Shown here piece by piece: positions 7,640 through 16,598 of a stretch of 64,000 nt of DNA (position 1 is the stretch's first letter; every line of letters begins with the position of its first letter). The stretch is from a virus, in IMG/VR virus record IMGVR_UViG_3300042314_001187, positions 1 through 64,000 of that record; one strand, written 5' to 3'. The position numbers and the translations under genes are program-made. The notes beneath the pieces were generated by a model that saw nothing but the letters and a program-made list of their open reading frames with translations, was not told where the DNA came from and searched no databases.

Positions 7640-8767
7640 ATGAGTTGTCCATCTACATATTGTATAAGTAATACAAGTTTTTCAACATATAATGGTATAT
7701 ATAATTCTTCAGGAACTTACAACGGTCGTGATTCGTGGTCAGGTCAATCCAACGGATATTATATCTATTTTAACACAGGAACAACTCAATGGTGTTTATC
7801 AAATGTGCTAAACGGAACTTGTCTTTTATCTGGAAAATCACCTTGTAGCTCAAGTTGCCCCGATTTATTTAGTGGTTACTTATCATCAGGTACTTGTCCT
7901 ACACCAACACCAACACCAACTGTAAACTGTTCTGTTTTAGATTTTAATTCTTTTTTTGACTGTGTACCCGTTAATTTTGTCACACCTACACAAACACCTA
8001 CACAAACCAAAACACCAACACCAACACCAACAAGTACCGATTTTTGTGGTTTACTTAACGTTGATGTAACCGTAAATAATGTAACACCAAGTCCAACACA
8101 AACACCAACACAAACACCAACAACATCAAAACCTGTTAATAGAGATAACACATTTAACGGTGACGTAACATTTAACACAATCAACACTAACTTTAATTGT
8201 CCTACTAGTAAACAATTTAGTGATTGTAACGACCCTAACACAACTTACTCAACAACCGACGTTTTAATTGTTCCAAATGGAACACCAATAACTAAATATA
8301 TGGTATTTAACGCCCTTGTTGACGGTGATACTAAATGTATATCATATATTGGATTAACAACCGACATTATTGGGGGTAATTCGATAAGATTAAATTCAAA
8401 CTCATTAGGTTTTTCTAATCTAGGTGGTTGTAGTTTTTGTCAAACAACACCAATGCCAACCCCAACACAAACGATAACCCCATCAAAAACACCAACTCAA
8501 ACCCCAACACAAACGATAACCCCATCAAAAACACCAACTCAAACACCTACACAAACAAATACACAAACTCAAACACCTACACAAACACCTACACCAAGTT
8601 TTACTCCAACTCAAACACCTACACAAACAAATACACCAAGTTTTACCCCTACACAAACAAATACACCAAGTTTTACCCCTACACAAACACAAACACCAAC
8701 TTCAACCCCGTTACCGGGTAATTGTGACTCATCAGGTTATTCTTACATATATTCACCAGCAACTTAA
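7640..8767 (+). CDS. Cysteine-rich tail/adhesin-like protein with Pro-Thr linkers
   Basis: This 375-residue protein has modules joined by Pro-Thr repeats. A Cys-rich N-terminal domain (residues 1-90) carries the pattern YNGRDSW also seen as YNGKQSW in the 360-residue protein at 19050-20132. TPTPTPT linkers follow near residues 90-100, 115-135 and 150-165, then a beta-rich domain of about 100 residues, a long PTQTPTQT/PSKTPTQ block (about 270-360) and a short C-terminal end. Pro-Thr linkers of this sort extend binding domains away from a surface. It lies 5 bases after the previous stop. A role in host attachment is inferred; no catalytic motif is visible. Confidence 0.7.
   Translation: MSCPSTYCISNTSFSTYNGIYNSSGTYNGRDSWSGQSNGYYIYFNTGTTQWCLSNVLNGTCLLSGKSPCSSSCPDLFSGYLSSGTCPTPTPTPTVNCSVLDFNSFFDCVPVNFVTPTQTPTQTKTPTPTPTSTDFCGLLNVDVTVNNVTPSPTQTPTQTPTTSKPVNRDNTFNGDVTFNTINTNFNCPTSKQFSDCNDPNTTYSTTDVLIVPNGTPITKYMVFNALVDGDTKCISYIGLTTDIIGGNSIRLNSNSLGFSNLGGCSFCQTTPMPTPTQTITPSKTPTQTPTQTITPSKTPTQTPTQTNTQTQTPTQTPTPSFTPTQTPTQTNTPSFTPTQTNTPSFTPTQTQTPTSTPLPGNCDSSGYSYIYSPAT
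7900..8713 (+). repeat. Pro-Thr coding repeats in the 375-residue protein
   Basis: Short tandem repeats of ACA/ACT/ACC and CCA/CCT codons encode TPT, TQTPTQ and PSKTPTQ units in four blocks inside 7900-8713; the largest is about 8449-8713. One sub-repeat (acgataaccccatcaaaaac) is present twice nearly side by side at about 8472 and 8514. Synonymous codons vary along the array, so selection appears to act on the protein repeat rather than the DNA. Confidence 0.7.
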
Positions 8768-8794
8768 TTAAGATAAAATAAAAATAATAATATT

Positions 8795-11026
8795 ATGTCA
8801 TTTTCAGCATCAACATGTTTAAATTATGTAGGGTCATATACATTATCACCAACACTTTCCGTATACAGTAACCCAGTATCACCATCTAACTTAGGGGTGT
8901 TTGTAACAACAGTCCCAAGTTCAGAGATTACAGGTGGTAATTGTCCTTATATTTTAGTACTTCCTGATGGTACAACAACAATTAGATTATACGATATTGA
9001 TAATTTTTGTTATACCGACATACCCGTTAGTAATAATGATTTATGTGTTACTTGTGATTTAAATTTTAACAGTTACGTAACACCATCTGTTGGTAAAATT
9101 GTTGCCGGTGATATTACAGGTAGTTGTGATGCTAGTATATCCAACTATCTTATTAATTGGTATAATGTTTCAGACCCTTTAAATCCGATATTTAAATTTA
9201 GTTCAGGTAAAGGAACTATGTTTGCCCCATATCTATATACACACCCATTAGTTGGTACTTCATCACCTTTATCAACATCAGGAACTTTTGAACCAAGATT
9301 GGAAAAAATTGAACTTAACGGTGTTCTTTTCTCAAAAACTGAAATACCAGGATACATATTAGCCGAAATGGATTGTTTACCATCAATAGAAGTCACCGCT
9401 TTAAATTGTGATAATGGTGGTGATAGTTCTGATTTACCACAGTATGAACATAAATTCTTTTATTCAGCAACAACAGGTGGTATAACACCCGAACCGTTAA
9501 CCACCACCTTTGAGTTATCAGCAGGTACTAAGTATTTTCCGTGGAAATTTAAAGGTTTTTCAGTTCCAGATAAACTCAAATTAACATTTAGTGGTTCCGC
9601 ATACCCACAACCATTAATTTTAGAATATTGGGAAGTTGGTTCTGATTTAACATCAAATAATTTCAATTCAACAACGTTCCCTAAATCAGCCTCCACCGCC
9701 GAATATTTTGGTAAAGTCACAACTTTAAGTGGATTAACTGTAAATGCCGGTGACGCTATATTAATAGAAGTAACACCGTCAACCTCAACAACTCAAACAA
9801 GTTGGACATTTTATTGTGGTTGTTTGGACACAGTTAATTGCGATATATGTATACCAGATGAAGTCCCAACAGATTCAGGTAACACTTCCTACACTTGGAA
9901 AATCGTTGAGTCTACTATTTCCGTACTCGACACTAGTTGTGTTTCAATAATTGCAATGTCTCTTAGTGGTTGTAATATGTCTGAAATAACAGGAACAACA
10001 ATTTATCAATACGCCGGAAGTTTTTATAATAATGCCGGTTACGCACGAATTGATAGAACTAATAACTATATTAATTATAATGGTCCAACTCCTGATTGGG
10101 GGACAAATTCCATTTATTTCAACCAATTAACGTGTCAATATCCAACTTGGACTCAAAGCCGCTCATGTAACAACTTGGGTGAAGGTATAGATATAACATA
10201 TAATAAAACCCCAACACTATTTAAGGTAACTTCAAATAGTTTAACACCAATAACTATGATATACGATAATTATAAAAATTTTGTCGTACCATCTATATCA
10301 CCATTTTCAGGTGACAATACTAACATAGGATATTATAGATATTTTACGTTAGAATATACCACCGCAACAGGTATAACCCCTTGTGGTGACGGTATTCCTA
10401 ATAATTCGATTAATTTTCACCAAAGTTCTATAGTAACAACAGGTACAACTGGTAGTAATTACTTTATACAATTCACAATACCAATGATATCAGCAGGAAT
10501 CACATATGATGATTGTGATTTAAATTGTATCGGATACCAAAATCAATTGGTTGATTTTTACGTTAACACTTATTCAAGTTCAACATTTAATTATACAGGA
10601 ACAACAAATGTTGGTGCTATCAGAAATAACGGAATATATTTTTTTAGAAGTATGTCCTCATCTGTTTCCACACAAACAGGAGCAACCTTATCCGGTGGAT
10701 TCTATACCAGTTTCTATCAAAATTATACAATACCAGCATCGGGTACATCATACACCTTAATACCTTCGTTATCAGGAGTTACTTGCCCTAATCTTGGATT
10801 AATTACCAACAATGGTGATAGTTTAACCTCTCAAAATATTCAACGTAATTATAACTATTATTACGTATGGGAATTTTTTGACGAAACCGCAGTTGCTGAT
10901 AATTTTCGTATTTACGCACATCGAATTAATGAATCAGGAAATCTAGTTTTTCCGCGTGAAATTACTCTAGTTTACGAATACTTAAACGGAACTCTAAATT
11001 ACTCAAATTCAAACTATTTAATATAA
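8795..11026 (+). CDS. Large beta-rich adhesin-like protein, tandem paralogue A
   Basis: This 743-residue protein is rich in Ser, Thr, Asn, Gly and Cys and lacks long helices. It aligns along its N-terminal half with the next gene: both begin MSFS.S.CL, share TLSVYSNPVS and the Pro-Asp-Gly-Thr loop (LPDGT/VPDGT), then C-x2-C motifs near residue 88, a GKGT loop with YTHP, and a domain with SGSAYPQP or VGSSYPQP. No enzyme motif or signal peptide is visible. By context these are tail-fibre or receptor-binding type proteins. Beyond the paralogy I do not recognise the family. Confidence 0.7.
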   Translation: MSFSASTCLNYVGSYTLSPTLSVYSNPVSPSNLGVFVTTVPSSEITGGNCPYILVLPDGTTTIRLYDIDNFCYTDIPVSNNDLCVTCDLNFNSYVTPSVGKIVAGDITGSCDASISNYLINWYNVSDPLNPIFKFSSGKGTMFAPYLYTHPLVGTSSPLSTSGTFEPRLEKIELNGVLFSKTEIPGYILAEMDCLPSIEVTALNCDNGGDSSDLPQYEHKFFYSATTGGITPEPLTTTFELSAGTKYFPWKFKGFSVPDKLKLTFSGSAYPQPLILEYWEVGSDLTSNNFNSTTFPKSASTAEYFGKVTTLSGLTVNAGDAILIEVTPSTSTTQTSWTFYCGCLDTVNCDICIPDEVPTDSGNTSYTWKIVESTISVLDTSCVSIIAMSLSGCNMSEITGTTIYQYAGSFYNNAGYARIDRTNNYINYNGPTPDWGTNSIYFNQLTCQYPTWTQSRSCNNLGEGIDITYNKTPTLFKVTSNSLTPITMIYDNYKNFVVPSISPFSGDNTNIGYYRYFTLEYTTATGITPCGDGIPNNSINFHQSSIVTTGTTGSNYFIQFTIPMISAGITYDDCDLNCIGYQNQLVDFYVNTYSSSTFNYTGTTNVGAIRNNGIYFFRSMSSSVSTQTGATLSGGFYTSFYQNYTIPASGTSYTLIPSLSGVTCPNLGLITNNGDSLTSQNIQRNYNYYYVWEFFDETAVADNFRIYAHRINESGNLVFPREITLVYEYLNGTLNYSNSNYLI

Positions 11027-11044
11027 ATTTAAAATAATAACATT

Positions 11045-13213
11045 ATGTCATTTTCCGTATCGGCTTGTCTAAGTAACACGGGTACATCACCACTAGGTCC
11101 AACGTTAAGTGTTTATAGTAATCCTGTATCAACCCTAAATCCAGGAATCTTTGTTAGAACAATACCAACAACATCAATAACAGGTGCAAATTGTCCTTTC
11201 ACTTTTTTAGTTCCTGATGGTACTGAAAATATTCGTATTTTTGACCCTGTAAGTTTTTGTTATGTTGATATAGCTGTTAGTAATAATAATGTTTGTTACA
11301 CTTGTACATTAGGATTAAGTGGTGTTACCAATAACTTAACTTCACTTATTAACGTGAATGGTTTATCCGGAACTTGTGATAATGACATAAGTAACTTCGT
11401 AATTGATTGGTATGGCCCAGCCCCTTCAACTAGTTTAGCATTTACATCAGGTAAAGGTACGTTATTTTCAGGTGAATACCAATATACCCACCCTATAAAT
11501 AATGTAAACTCACCAATCTTAATTGACGGTACTTACACCTCAAGAATTAGAAAAGTCGAACTAAATGGTGTTAAATTTTCTTCAACGGGAGGTACAGGTA
11601 ACATAATTTCTTGTAATTTAACAGGTTGTTCGAGTAGTGTTATTGTTTCACCTTATAATTGTAATAACGGAACCGGAGGTCCTGACCCACTATATACTCA
11701 TTATAAAGAATTCGTATATACTGATAGTAGTATAGCACCTGATTCATTATCCGCAGTTTTCGTTATAAACTCAACAACAAAAGCATTTATTTGGAAATTT
11801 GAGGGTTTAAGTATATATGACACTCTTAAATTAACCTTTGTAGGTAGCTCTTACCCTCAACCAATTTTACTTGAGGAAATTAGGGTTGGTGATGACGCAG
11901 GAAGTGTCGATTTTACCCCAACTACTTGGCCTAAATTATATTATTACACTAATTTTAAAAAAATAACCGTATTAACAGGATTAACGGTAAATAATAACGA
12001 TAAAATAATTATTAATGTCACACCTAACCCAAGTAATAATTCAACTACTTGGAAATACTCCTTTGGTTGTTCAACGTTACCTACCGCAACTAAAACTTGT
12101 TTAGATTCATATCGAAACAAACCTTATAAAATTAAAGCATCAACTATTCAAATATTAGGACCTGATACTTGTGGTAAATACAAAGTCAATTATTCTGTCA
12201 GTGGTTGTAGTGTTAATGAAACTACAGGTTTTACCGAATCTACATTAGTTAAACTCAACACAAGTTCAATTTTTAATAACATAGCAACCGATAATACCAC
12301 CAAATTACTTGGTTTAGACACAGGTTATTCATTATATGACAATTTTAACGAAATAACAAGTTGTGGTCCGGGTCGTTCAGGTGTATGTGTTAACATTCCA
12401 GGTCAACAAATAAAAGTTGTTAAAACCGCAACAACAAAGGTTGAAATTTACTTTACTAGTTTGTCGGATTTAAACGTATATTACACTGATTGGTCGGCAG
12501 CTCAAGCATCAATAGTCGCGTCTTGTGGTGCATACTCAAGTAATAGTTTAACATACAGTTATTATAAATTCATAAGATTATCAGTCTATAACGGAACACC
12601 AACTTGTGGTGACTCAACACCAAGTTATGAAGAATTGGAATTCCATTATTCTTCAGTAATTAGTTCAGGTAACACAACTCCATACCCAGGATTTAATTAC
12701 TATATGTATATTACAACACCGTTAATTTCTAATAACTACGTTTGTCCTAACACTTGTTCTAATTGTAATAACCAAAACTTAGCCATCAACGCAAACGCAA
12801 CTAGAAATTTAACAGGTTACATTCGTAACGTAACAGGCTATAGACGAACAACACCATTTACTGACGTTAATGGTTTAAAATCACAAACAAGTACCAGAAC
12901 CAACTCATCATTTACAGGTAGTTTAGTTATTTACAATACTTATTCTAACCTCACATACCCAGCATCAGGTTTTACTAACACACTAATACCTTCGTTATCA
13001 GGTAGAACTTGGGATTGGGAAAATCATACATATCAATCAGGTAATAATTACGCACAAACAGTATTTTCACATAATGTTGTTGTTACAAGTTGGTCACCAT
13101 TACAATATAAAATACAAGCACAACAAATTTCAAATTTTGACACAACAGGTAATTATATTGATGTGTGGAGTAGTACTGCCGGTATTATAAATTCAACTTA
13201 TGTTTATCCTTAA
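11045..13213 (+). CDS. Large beta-rich adhesin-like protein, tandem paralogue B
   Basis: This 722-residue protein is homologous to the gene 18 bases upstream, though the copies have diverged widely at the DNA level, so the duplication is old. Shared blocks include the N-terminal MSFS start, TLSVYSNPVS, SITGANCPF against EITGGNCPY, paired cysteines near residue 90, the GKGT/YTHP loop near 135-150, and an LKLTF...YPQPI region near 260. The C-terminal third differs more (several aromatic/Asn-rich strands), as expected if it contacts variable host targets. Possible function: surface-exposed virion fibre. This is not proven. Confidence 0.7.
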   Translation: MSFSVSACLSNTGTSPLGPTLSVYSNPVSTLNPGIFVRTIPTTSITGANCPFTFLVPDGTENIRIFDPVSFCYVDIAVSNNNVCYTCTLGLSGVTNNLTSLINVNGLSGTCDNDISNFVIDWYGPAPSTSLAFTSGKGTLFSGEYQYTHPINNVNSPILIDGTYTSRIRKVELNGVKFSSTGGTGNIISCNLTGCSSSVIVSPYNCNNGTGGPDPLYTHYKEFVYTDSSIAPDSLSAVFVINSTTKAFIWKFEGLSIYDTLKLTFVGSSYPQPILLEEIRVGDDAGSVDFTPTTWPKLYYYTNFKKITVLTGLTVNNNDKIIINVTPNPSNNSTTWKYSFGCSTLPTATKTCLDSYRNKPYKIKASTIQILGPDTCGKYKVNYSVSGCSVNETTGFTESTLVKLNTSSIFNNIATDNTTKLLGLDTGYSLYDNFNEITSCGPGRSGVCVNIPGQQIKVVKTATTKVEIYFTSLSDLNVYYTDWSAAQASIVASCGAYSSNSLTYSYYKFIRLSVYNGTPTCGDSTPSYEELEFHYSSVISSGNTTPYPGFNYYMYITTPLISNNYVCPNTCSNCNNQNLAINANATRNLTGYIRNVTGYRRTTPFTDVNGLKSQTSTRTNSSFTGSLVIYNTYSNLTYPASGFTNTLIPSLSGRTWDWENHTYQSGNNYAQTVFSHNVVVTSWSPLQYKIQAQQISNFDTTGNYIDVWSSTAGIINSTYVYP

Positions 13214-13235
13214 TTTTAAATAAATCAACTTTGAA

Positions 13236-13243
13236 ATATTTAT
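13236..13243 (+). promoter_or_regulatory. ATATTTAT box, putative late promoter element
   Basis: ATATTTAT is followed by TATTAAAT and lies 13 bases before the ATG at 13257, within a 43-base intergenic gap. It has the same form as the boxes before six other genes in the window. Confidence 0.4.
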
Positions 13244-13256
13244 TATTAAATATATT

Positions 13257-15896
13257 ATGACATCAATTCAGATTACAGATATTACAGGATTATCATTCCC
13301 ATATAATATATATGTATGTGACGTATTCGGTAATCAATGTATCTTAGTTGCAACAGTTGACACAAACATACCTCCGACTAATCAAATATATTTACCCCCA
13401 TTATTTAACACCGCACCTGCCGTTGGTGTTAGAATAATTTCACACGATTGTGAAAGATTTGAAATAGTTTATTGTTACTTAGTATTAACCAAAACACCAA
13501 CCCCTACCCCAACAATCACTCCTACAGTTACACCATCAAATACTCAAACACCAACAGTTACACCTACGTATACACAAACACCAACAGTTACACCTACGTA
13601 TACACAAACACCAACTCAAACCAATACTATTACACCAACTAATACGGAGACACCAACACAAACACCAACCCCAACTAACACAATTACACCGACTAATACT
13701 GAAACTCAAACACAAACTCCTACTCAAACTAATACTATCACACCAACTAATACTGAAACTCCAACACAAACCCCTACACCAACTAATACTATCACACCAA
13801 CTAATACGGAGACACCAACACAAACACCAACGAATACTATTACACCTACGAACACAGAAACACCAACACAAACTCCGACCAACACAATTACCCCAACAAA
13901 TACAATTACACCTACGAACACTGAAACACCAACTCAAACTCCAACTAACACAATTACCCCAACAAATACAATTACACCTACGAACACAGAAACACCAACT
14001 CAAACGCCGACTAACACAATAACATCAACTAACACTGAAACTCCAACACAAACTCCAACAGTAACTGAAACACCAACTCAAACTCCAACAAATACGATAA
14101 CATCAACTAATACTGAAACACCAACTCAAACTCCAACAAATACGATAACATCAACTAATACTGAAACACCAACTCAAACTCCAACTAACACAATAACCCC
14201 AACTGTTACTGAAACTCCAACTCAAACACCAACAAATACAATAACATCAACTAATACTGAGACACCAACACAAACACCAACAAATACAATAACATCAACT
14301 AATACTGAGACACCAACACAAACTCCGACCAACACAATTACCCCAACAAATACAATTACACCTACGAACACTGAAACCCCAACACAAACGCCGACTAACA
14401 CTGAAACTCCAACACAAACGCCTACAAATACAATTACACCTACGAACACTGAAACCCCAACTCAAACACCGACTAATACGATAACATCAACTAATACTGA
14501 GACACCAACACAAACCCCAACGAATACTATAACTCCAACGAATACTATTACACCCACGAACACTGAAACACCAACTCAAACACCAACAAATACAATTACA
14601 CCTACGAACACTGAAACCCCAACTCAAACACCAACTAATACGATAACATCAACTAATACTGAAACCCCAACACAAACACCAACTAACACAATTACACCTA
14701 CGAACACAGAAACCCCAACTCAAACACCAACTAACACAATTACACCTACGAACACAGAAACCCCAACTCAAACACCAACAAATACAATTACACCAACTAA
14801 TACAGAAACCCCAACACAAACACCAACGAATACTATTACACCAACGAATACAGAAACTCCAACCCAAACTCCAACAAATACAATTACACCAACGAATACA
14901 GAAACTCCAACCCAAACACCAACTAACACAATAACATCAACTGTTACGGAAACTCCAACCCAAACACCAACTAACACAATTACACCAACTAACACTGAAA
15001 CACCTACAAATACCCCAACACCAACTAACACAATTACACCAACTAACACCGAAACACCCACAAATACCCCTACACCAACTAACACAATTACCCCTACTAA
15101 TACTATCACCCAAACCCCTACTAATACTATCACTCAAACACCTACAAATACTATCACCCAAACACCAACAAACACAGAAACTCCGACTCAAACGCCAACA
15201 AATACAATAACACCGACAAATACAATAACATCAACAGTAACTAAAACACCTACCCAAACGCCAACAAATACAATAACACCAACACCAACAACTATTTATG
15301 TTATTGCCGAAGCATACCCTTGTTGTGGGACATACGTCACATATGATGTTATTAGTATTCCTATCACATATGCCGGAGTTGACGCTAATTATGTTGTTGT
15401 CGCAACTAATGGATATTGTTATAAAGTTGGGACATATCCAGCAATAGGTTCACCAACCATTGTTTGGGATAACACTAAACCTGTTTACCCTCAAGTTGAT
15501 GGTGATTTTGATTGCTTATCTTGTACTTCATCAAACCCTTGTCCAACACCGACACCAACACCAACAACAACCAATACTCAAACACCGACAAGAACTGTAA
15601 CTCCGACTAACACCATCACACCAACTAACACCATCACACCAACTAACACTGTTACCCCAACAAATAGTATTACACCAACAAATAGTATTACACCAACTAA
15701 CACACAAACCCCAACAAATAGTATAACACCAACTAACACACAAACCCCATCATACACACCAAGTCAAACCCCATCATACACACCTTCAAGTACACCAACA
15801 CCAACACCTACAACATTGACAGGTAATTTATTATTACTACAGACAGGTGATTACATTATACTACAAGACGGTACAGGATTTATAGAATTACAATAA
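13257..15896 (+). CDS. Giant Pro-Thr repeat (stalk-like) protein
   Basis: This 879-residue protein has three domains separated by repeats. The N-terminal module (about residues 1-77) is paralogous to the 70-residue protein at 7422. About 600 residues of near-perfect TETPTQTPTNTITPTN repeats follow (16-residue period, with some units carrying an extra TITPTN). Then comes a Cys-rich domain (about 680-760, AEAYPCCGTYVTYD), a second Pro-Thr block, and a short hydrophobic C-terminal end (LLLLQTGDYIILQDG) that could be a docking strand. Such Thr/Pro arrays are extended and often O-glycosylated; a glycosyltransferase-like gene lies 5 kb away. It is probably a long, flexible virion fibre. It ends at a strong terminator. 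Confidence 0.72.
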   Translation: MTSIQITDITGLSFPYNIYVCDVFGNQCILVATVDTNIPPTNQIYLPPLFNTAPAVGVRIISHDCERFEIVYCYLVLTKTPTPTPTITPTVTPSNTQTPTVTPTYTQTPTVTPTYTQTPTQTNTITPTNTETPTQTPTPTNTITPTNTETQTQTPTQTNTITPTNTETPTQTPTPTNTITPTNTETPTQTPTNTITPTNTETPTQTPTNTITPTNTITPTNTETPTQTPTNTITPTNTITPTNTETPTQTPTNTITSTNTETPTQTPTVTETPTQTPTNTITSTNTETPTQTPTNTITSTNTETPTQTPTNTITPTVTETPTQTPTNTITSTNTETPTQTPTNTITSTNTETPTQTPTNTITPTNTITPTNTETPTQTPTNTETPTQTPTNTITPTNTETPTQTPTNTITSTNTETPTQTPTNTITPTNTITPTNTETPTQTPTNTITPTNTETPTQTPTNTITSTNTETPTQTPTNTITPTNTETPTQTPTNTITPTNTETPTQTPTNTITPTNTETPTQTPTNTITPTNTETPTQTPTNTITPTNTETPTQTPTNTITSTVTETPTQTPTNTITPTNTETPTNTPTPTNTITPTNTETPTNTPTPTNTITPTNTITQTPTNTITQTPTNTITQTPTNTETPTQTPTNTITPTNTITSTVTKTPTQTPTNTITPTPTTIYVIAEAYPCCGTYVTYDVISIPITYAGVDANYVVVATNGYCYKVGTYPAIGSPTIVWDNTKPVYPQVDGDFDCLSCTSSNPCPTPTPTPTTTNTQTPTRTVTPTNTITPTNTITPTNTVTPTNSITPTNSITPTNTQTPTNSITPTNTQTPSYTPSQTPSYTPSSTPTPTPTTLTGNLLLLQTGDYIILQDGTGFIELQ
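13494..15293 (+). repeat. Tandem Pro-Thr coding array, 48-base unit
   Basis: About 1.8 kb encodes repeats of the consensus TETPTQTPTNTITPTN (16 residues, 48 bases), with 60-66-base variants that duplicate the TNTITPTN part. Identical blocks recur with small codon changes (for example acaccaactcaaactccaac many times), consistent with repeated expansion by recombination followed by synonymous drift. The array may vary in length between phage isolates. Its reverse strand gives spurious open frames. Confidence 0.85.
15545..15815 (+). repeat. Second Pro-Thr coding block
   Basis: About 270 bases encode TPTPTPTTTNTQTPT, then TPTNTITPTN and TPTNSITPTN repeats, ending in QTPSYTPSSTPTPTPT. It lies between the Cys-rich domain and the C-terminal end of the 879-residue protein. 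Thr and Pro codons vary among units as in the larger array. Confidence 0.75.
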
Positions 15897-15951
15897 TTTT
15901 TTATTATATTTGTTATGTAAAACATTTCCTAATTACAAAACAAAAGGGCAT

Positions 15952-15983
15952 AAAAAAAGGGAAGTTTTATCTTCCCTTTTTTT
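15952..15983. terminator. Bidirectional intrinsic terminator
   Basis: A 13-base perfect stem (AAAAAAAGGGAAG, 15952-15964, pairing with CTTCCCTTTTTTT, 15971-15983) has a 6-base loop. Seven T follow the GC core on both strands. It lies between the convergent Pro-Thr repeat gene (plus, stop 15896) and the RuvC-like gene (minus, stop 15998) and should end both transcripts. Confidence 0.9.
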
Positions 15984-15997
15984 ATTATTAAAATAAT

Positions 15998-16597
15998 TTA
16001 CCAAATTTTAAGTTGTTTCATAAATCCTAAAACACAACAATAAGCATCTGTTTGGTCAAAATTTTCTTTTTTCAATGTATTATTTTTAGTATATAACCAC
16101 TGTATCTGTGGTTCTCGTTTTGCAACCTTTTCCCAAACAATCATTTTCTTATCAATATCTTTAGGTAACCCACCAAATAGAACAAATTTACCTTTATCAT
16201 TTTCTTGAACTAATTCAGGAAAAGCATTTTTTCTTGACTCATATGTTGAAATGAAATCCGGTATAATACCTAATGTGTCGTAAATTACTTTACAAACAAA
16301 ACTATTAAATCTTAATAACGTTTGAACTGTTCGGATATTATTTGAATTTAATAATGGTTCTTCTATTATTATTTTAGTAATTCCTAATCCTTTATATTGT
16401 TCTAACTTTGTTTTAAAAATGTCACTTTTAAGTAACAATTCCTTAATTTTACACTCTTCTTTTGGTTTTGGGACTGGCGATATGTGTGTCAATTCTAACA
16501 AATCACCACTTTTAATTTCGAACAACGCCCATCCAATAGTTTTTGTTGAGATATCAAGTCCCAATACTTTGGGACTTTCTTTTAAAGTTTTTCTCAT
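15998..16597 (-). CDS. RuvC-like Holliday junction resolvase
   Basis: This 199-residue protein has an RNase H fold. Acidic catalytic positions appear in the expected order: D15 in VLGLDISTKTIGW, E79/E80 in KIIIEEPL, and D181 and D184 in NFDQTDAYC near the C-terminus. This matches RuvC-type resolvases, which cut four-way junctions to release branched replication products before packaging. T4 itself uses the unrelated endonuclease VII. I chose the ATG at 16597 because it follows the upstream stop by one base (TAATATG); the frame extends four codons further to 16609, into the upstream gene. It is the last gene of the long minus-strand tail run. Confidence 0.82.
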   Translation of the reverse strand: MRKTLKESPKVLGLDISTKTIGWALFEIKSGDLLELTHISPVPKPKEECKIKELLLKSDIFKTKLEQYKGLGITKIIIEEPLLNSNNIRTVQTLLRFNSFVCKVIYDTLGIIPDFISTYESRKNAFPELVQENDKGKFVLFGGLPKDIDKKMIVWEKVAKREPQIQWLYTKNNTLKKENFDQTDAYCCVLGFMKQLKIW

Positions 16598-16598
16598 A

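Noticed and set aside
13494-15293. The tandem array as a possible CRISPR or intergenic satellite
   Set aside because: It is in frame with a long open reading frame, the units are coding and contiguous, there are no distinct spacers, and no cas genes are nearby.
13536-15743. Several minus-strand open frames rich in Cys/Trp or Val/Gly opposite the Pro-Thr array
   Set aside because: They are reverse readings of the Pro-Thr codon repeats (for example VGV and CWC patterns). They have no independent start context and no plausible protein composition.
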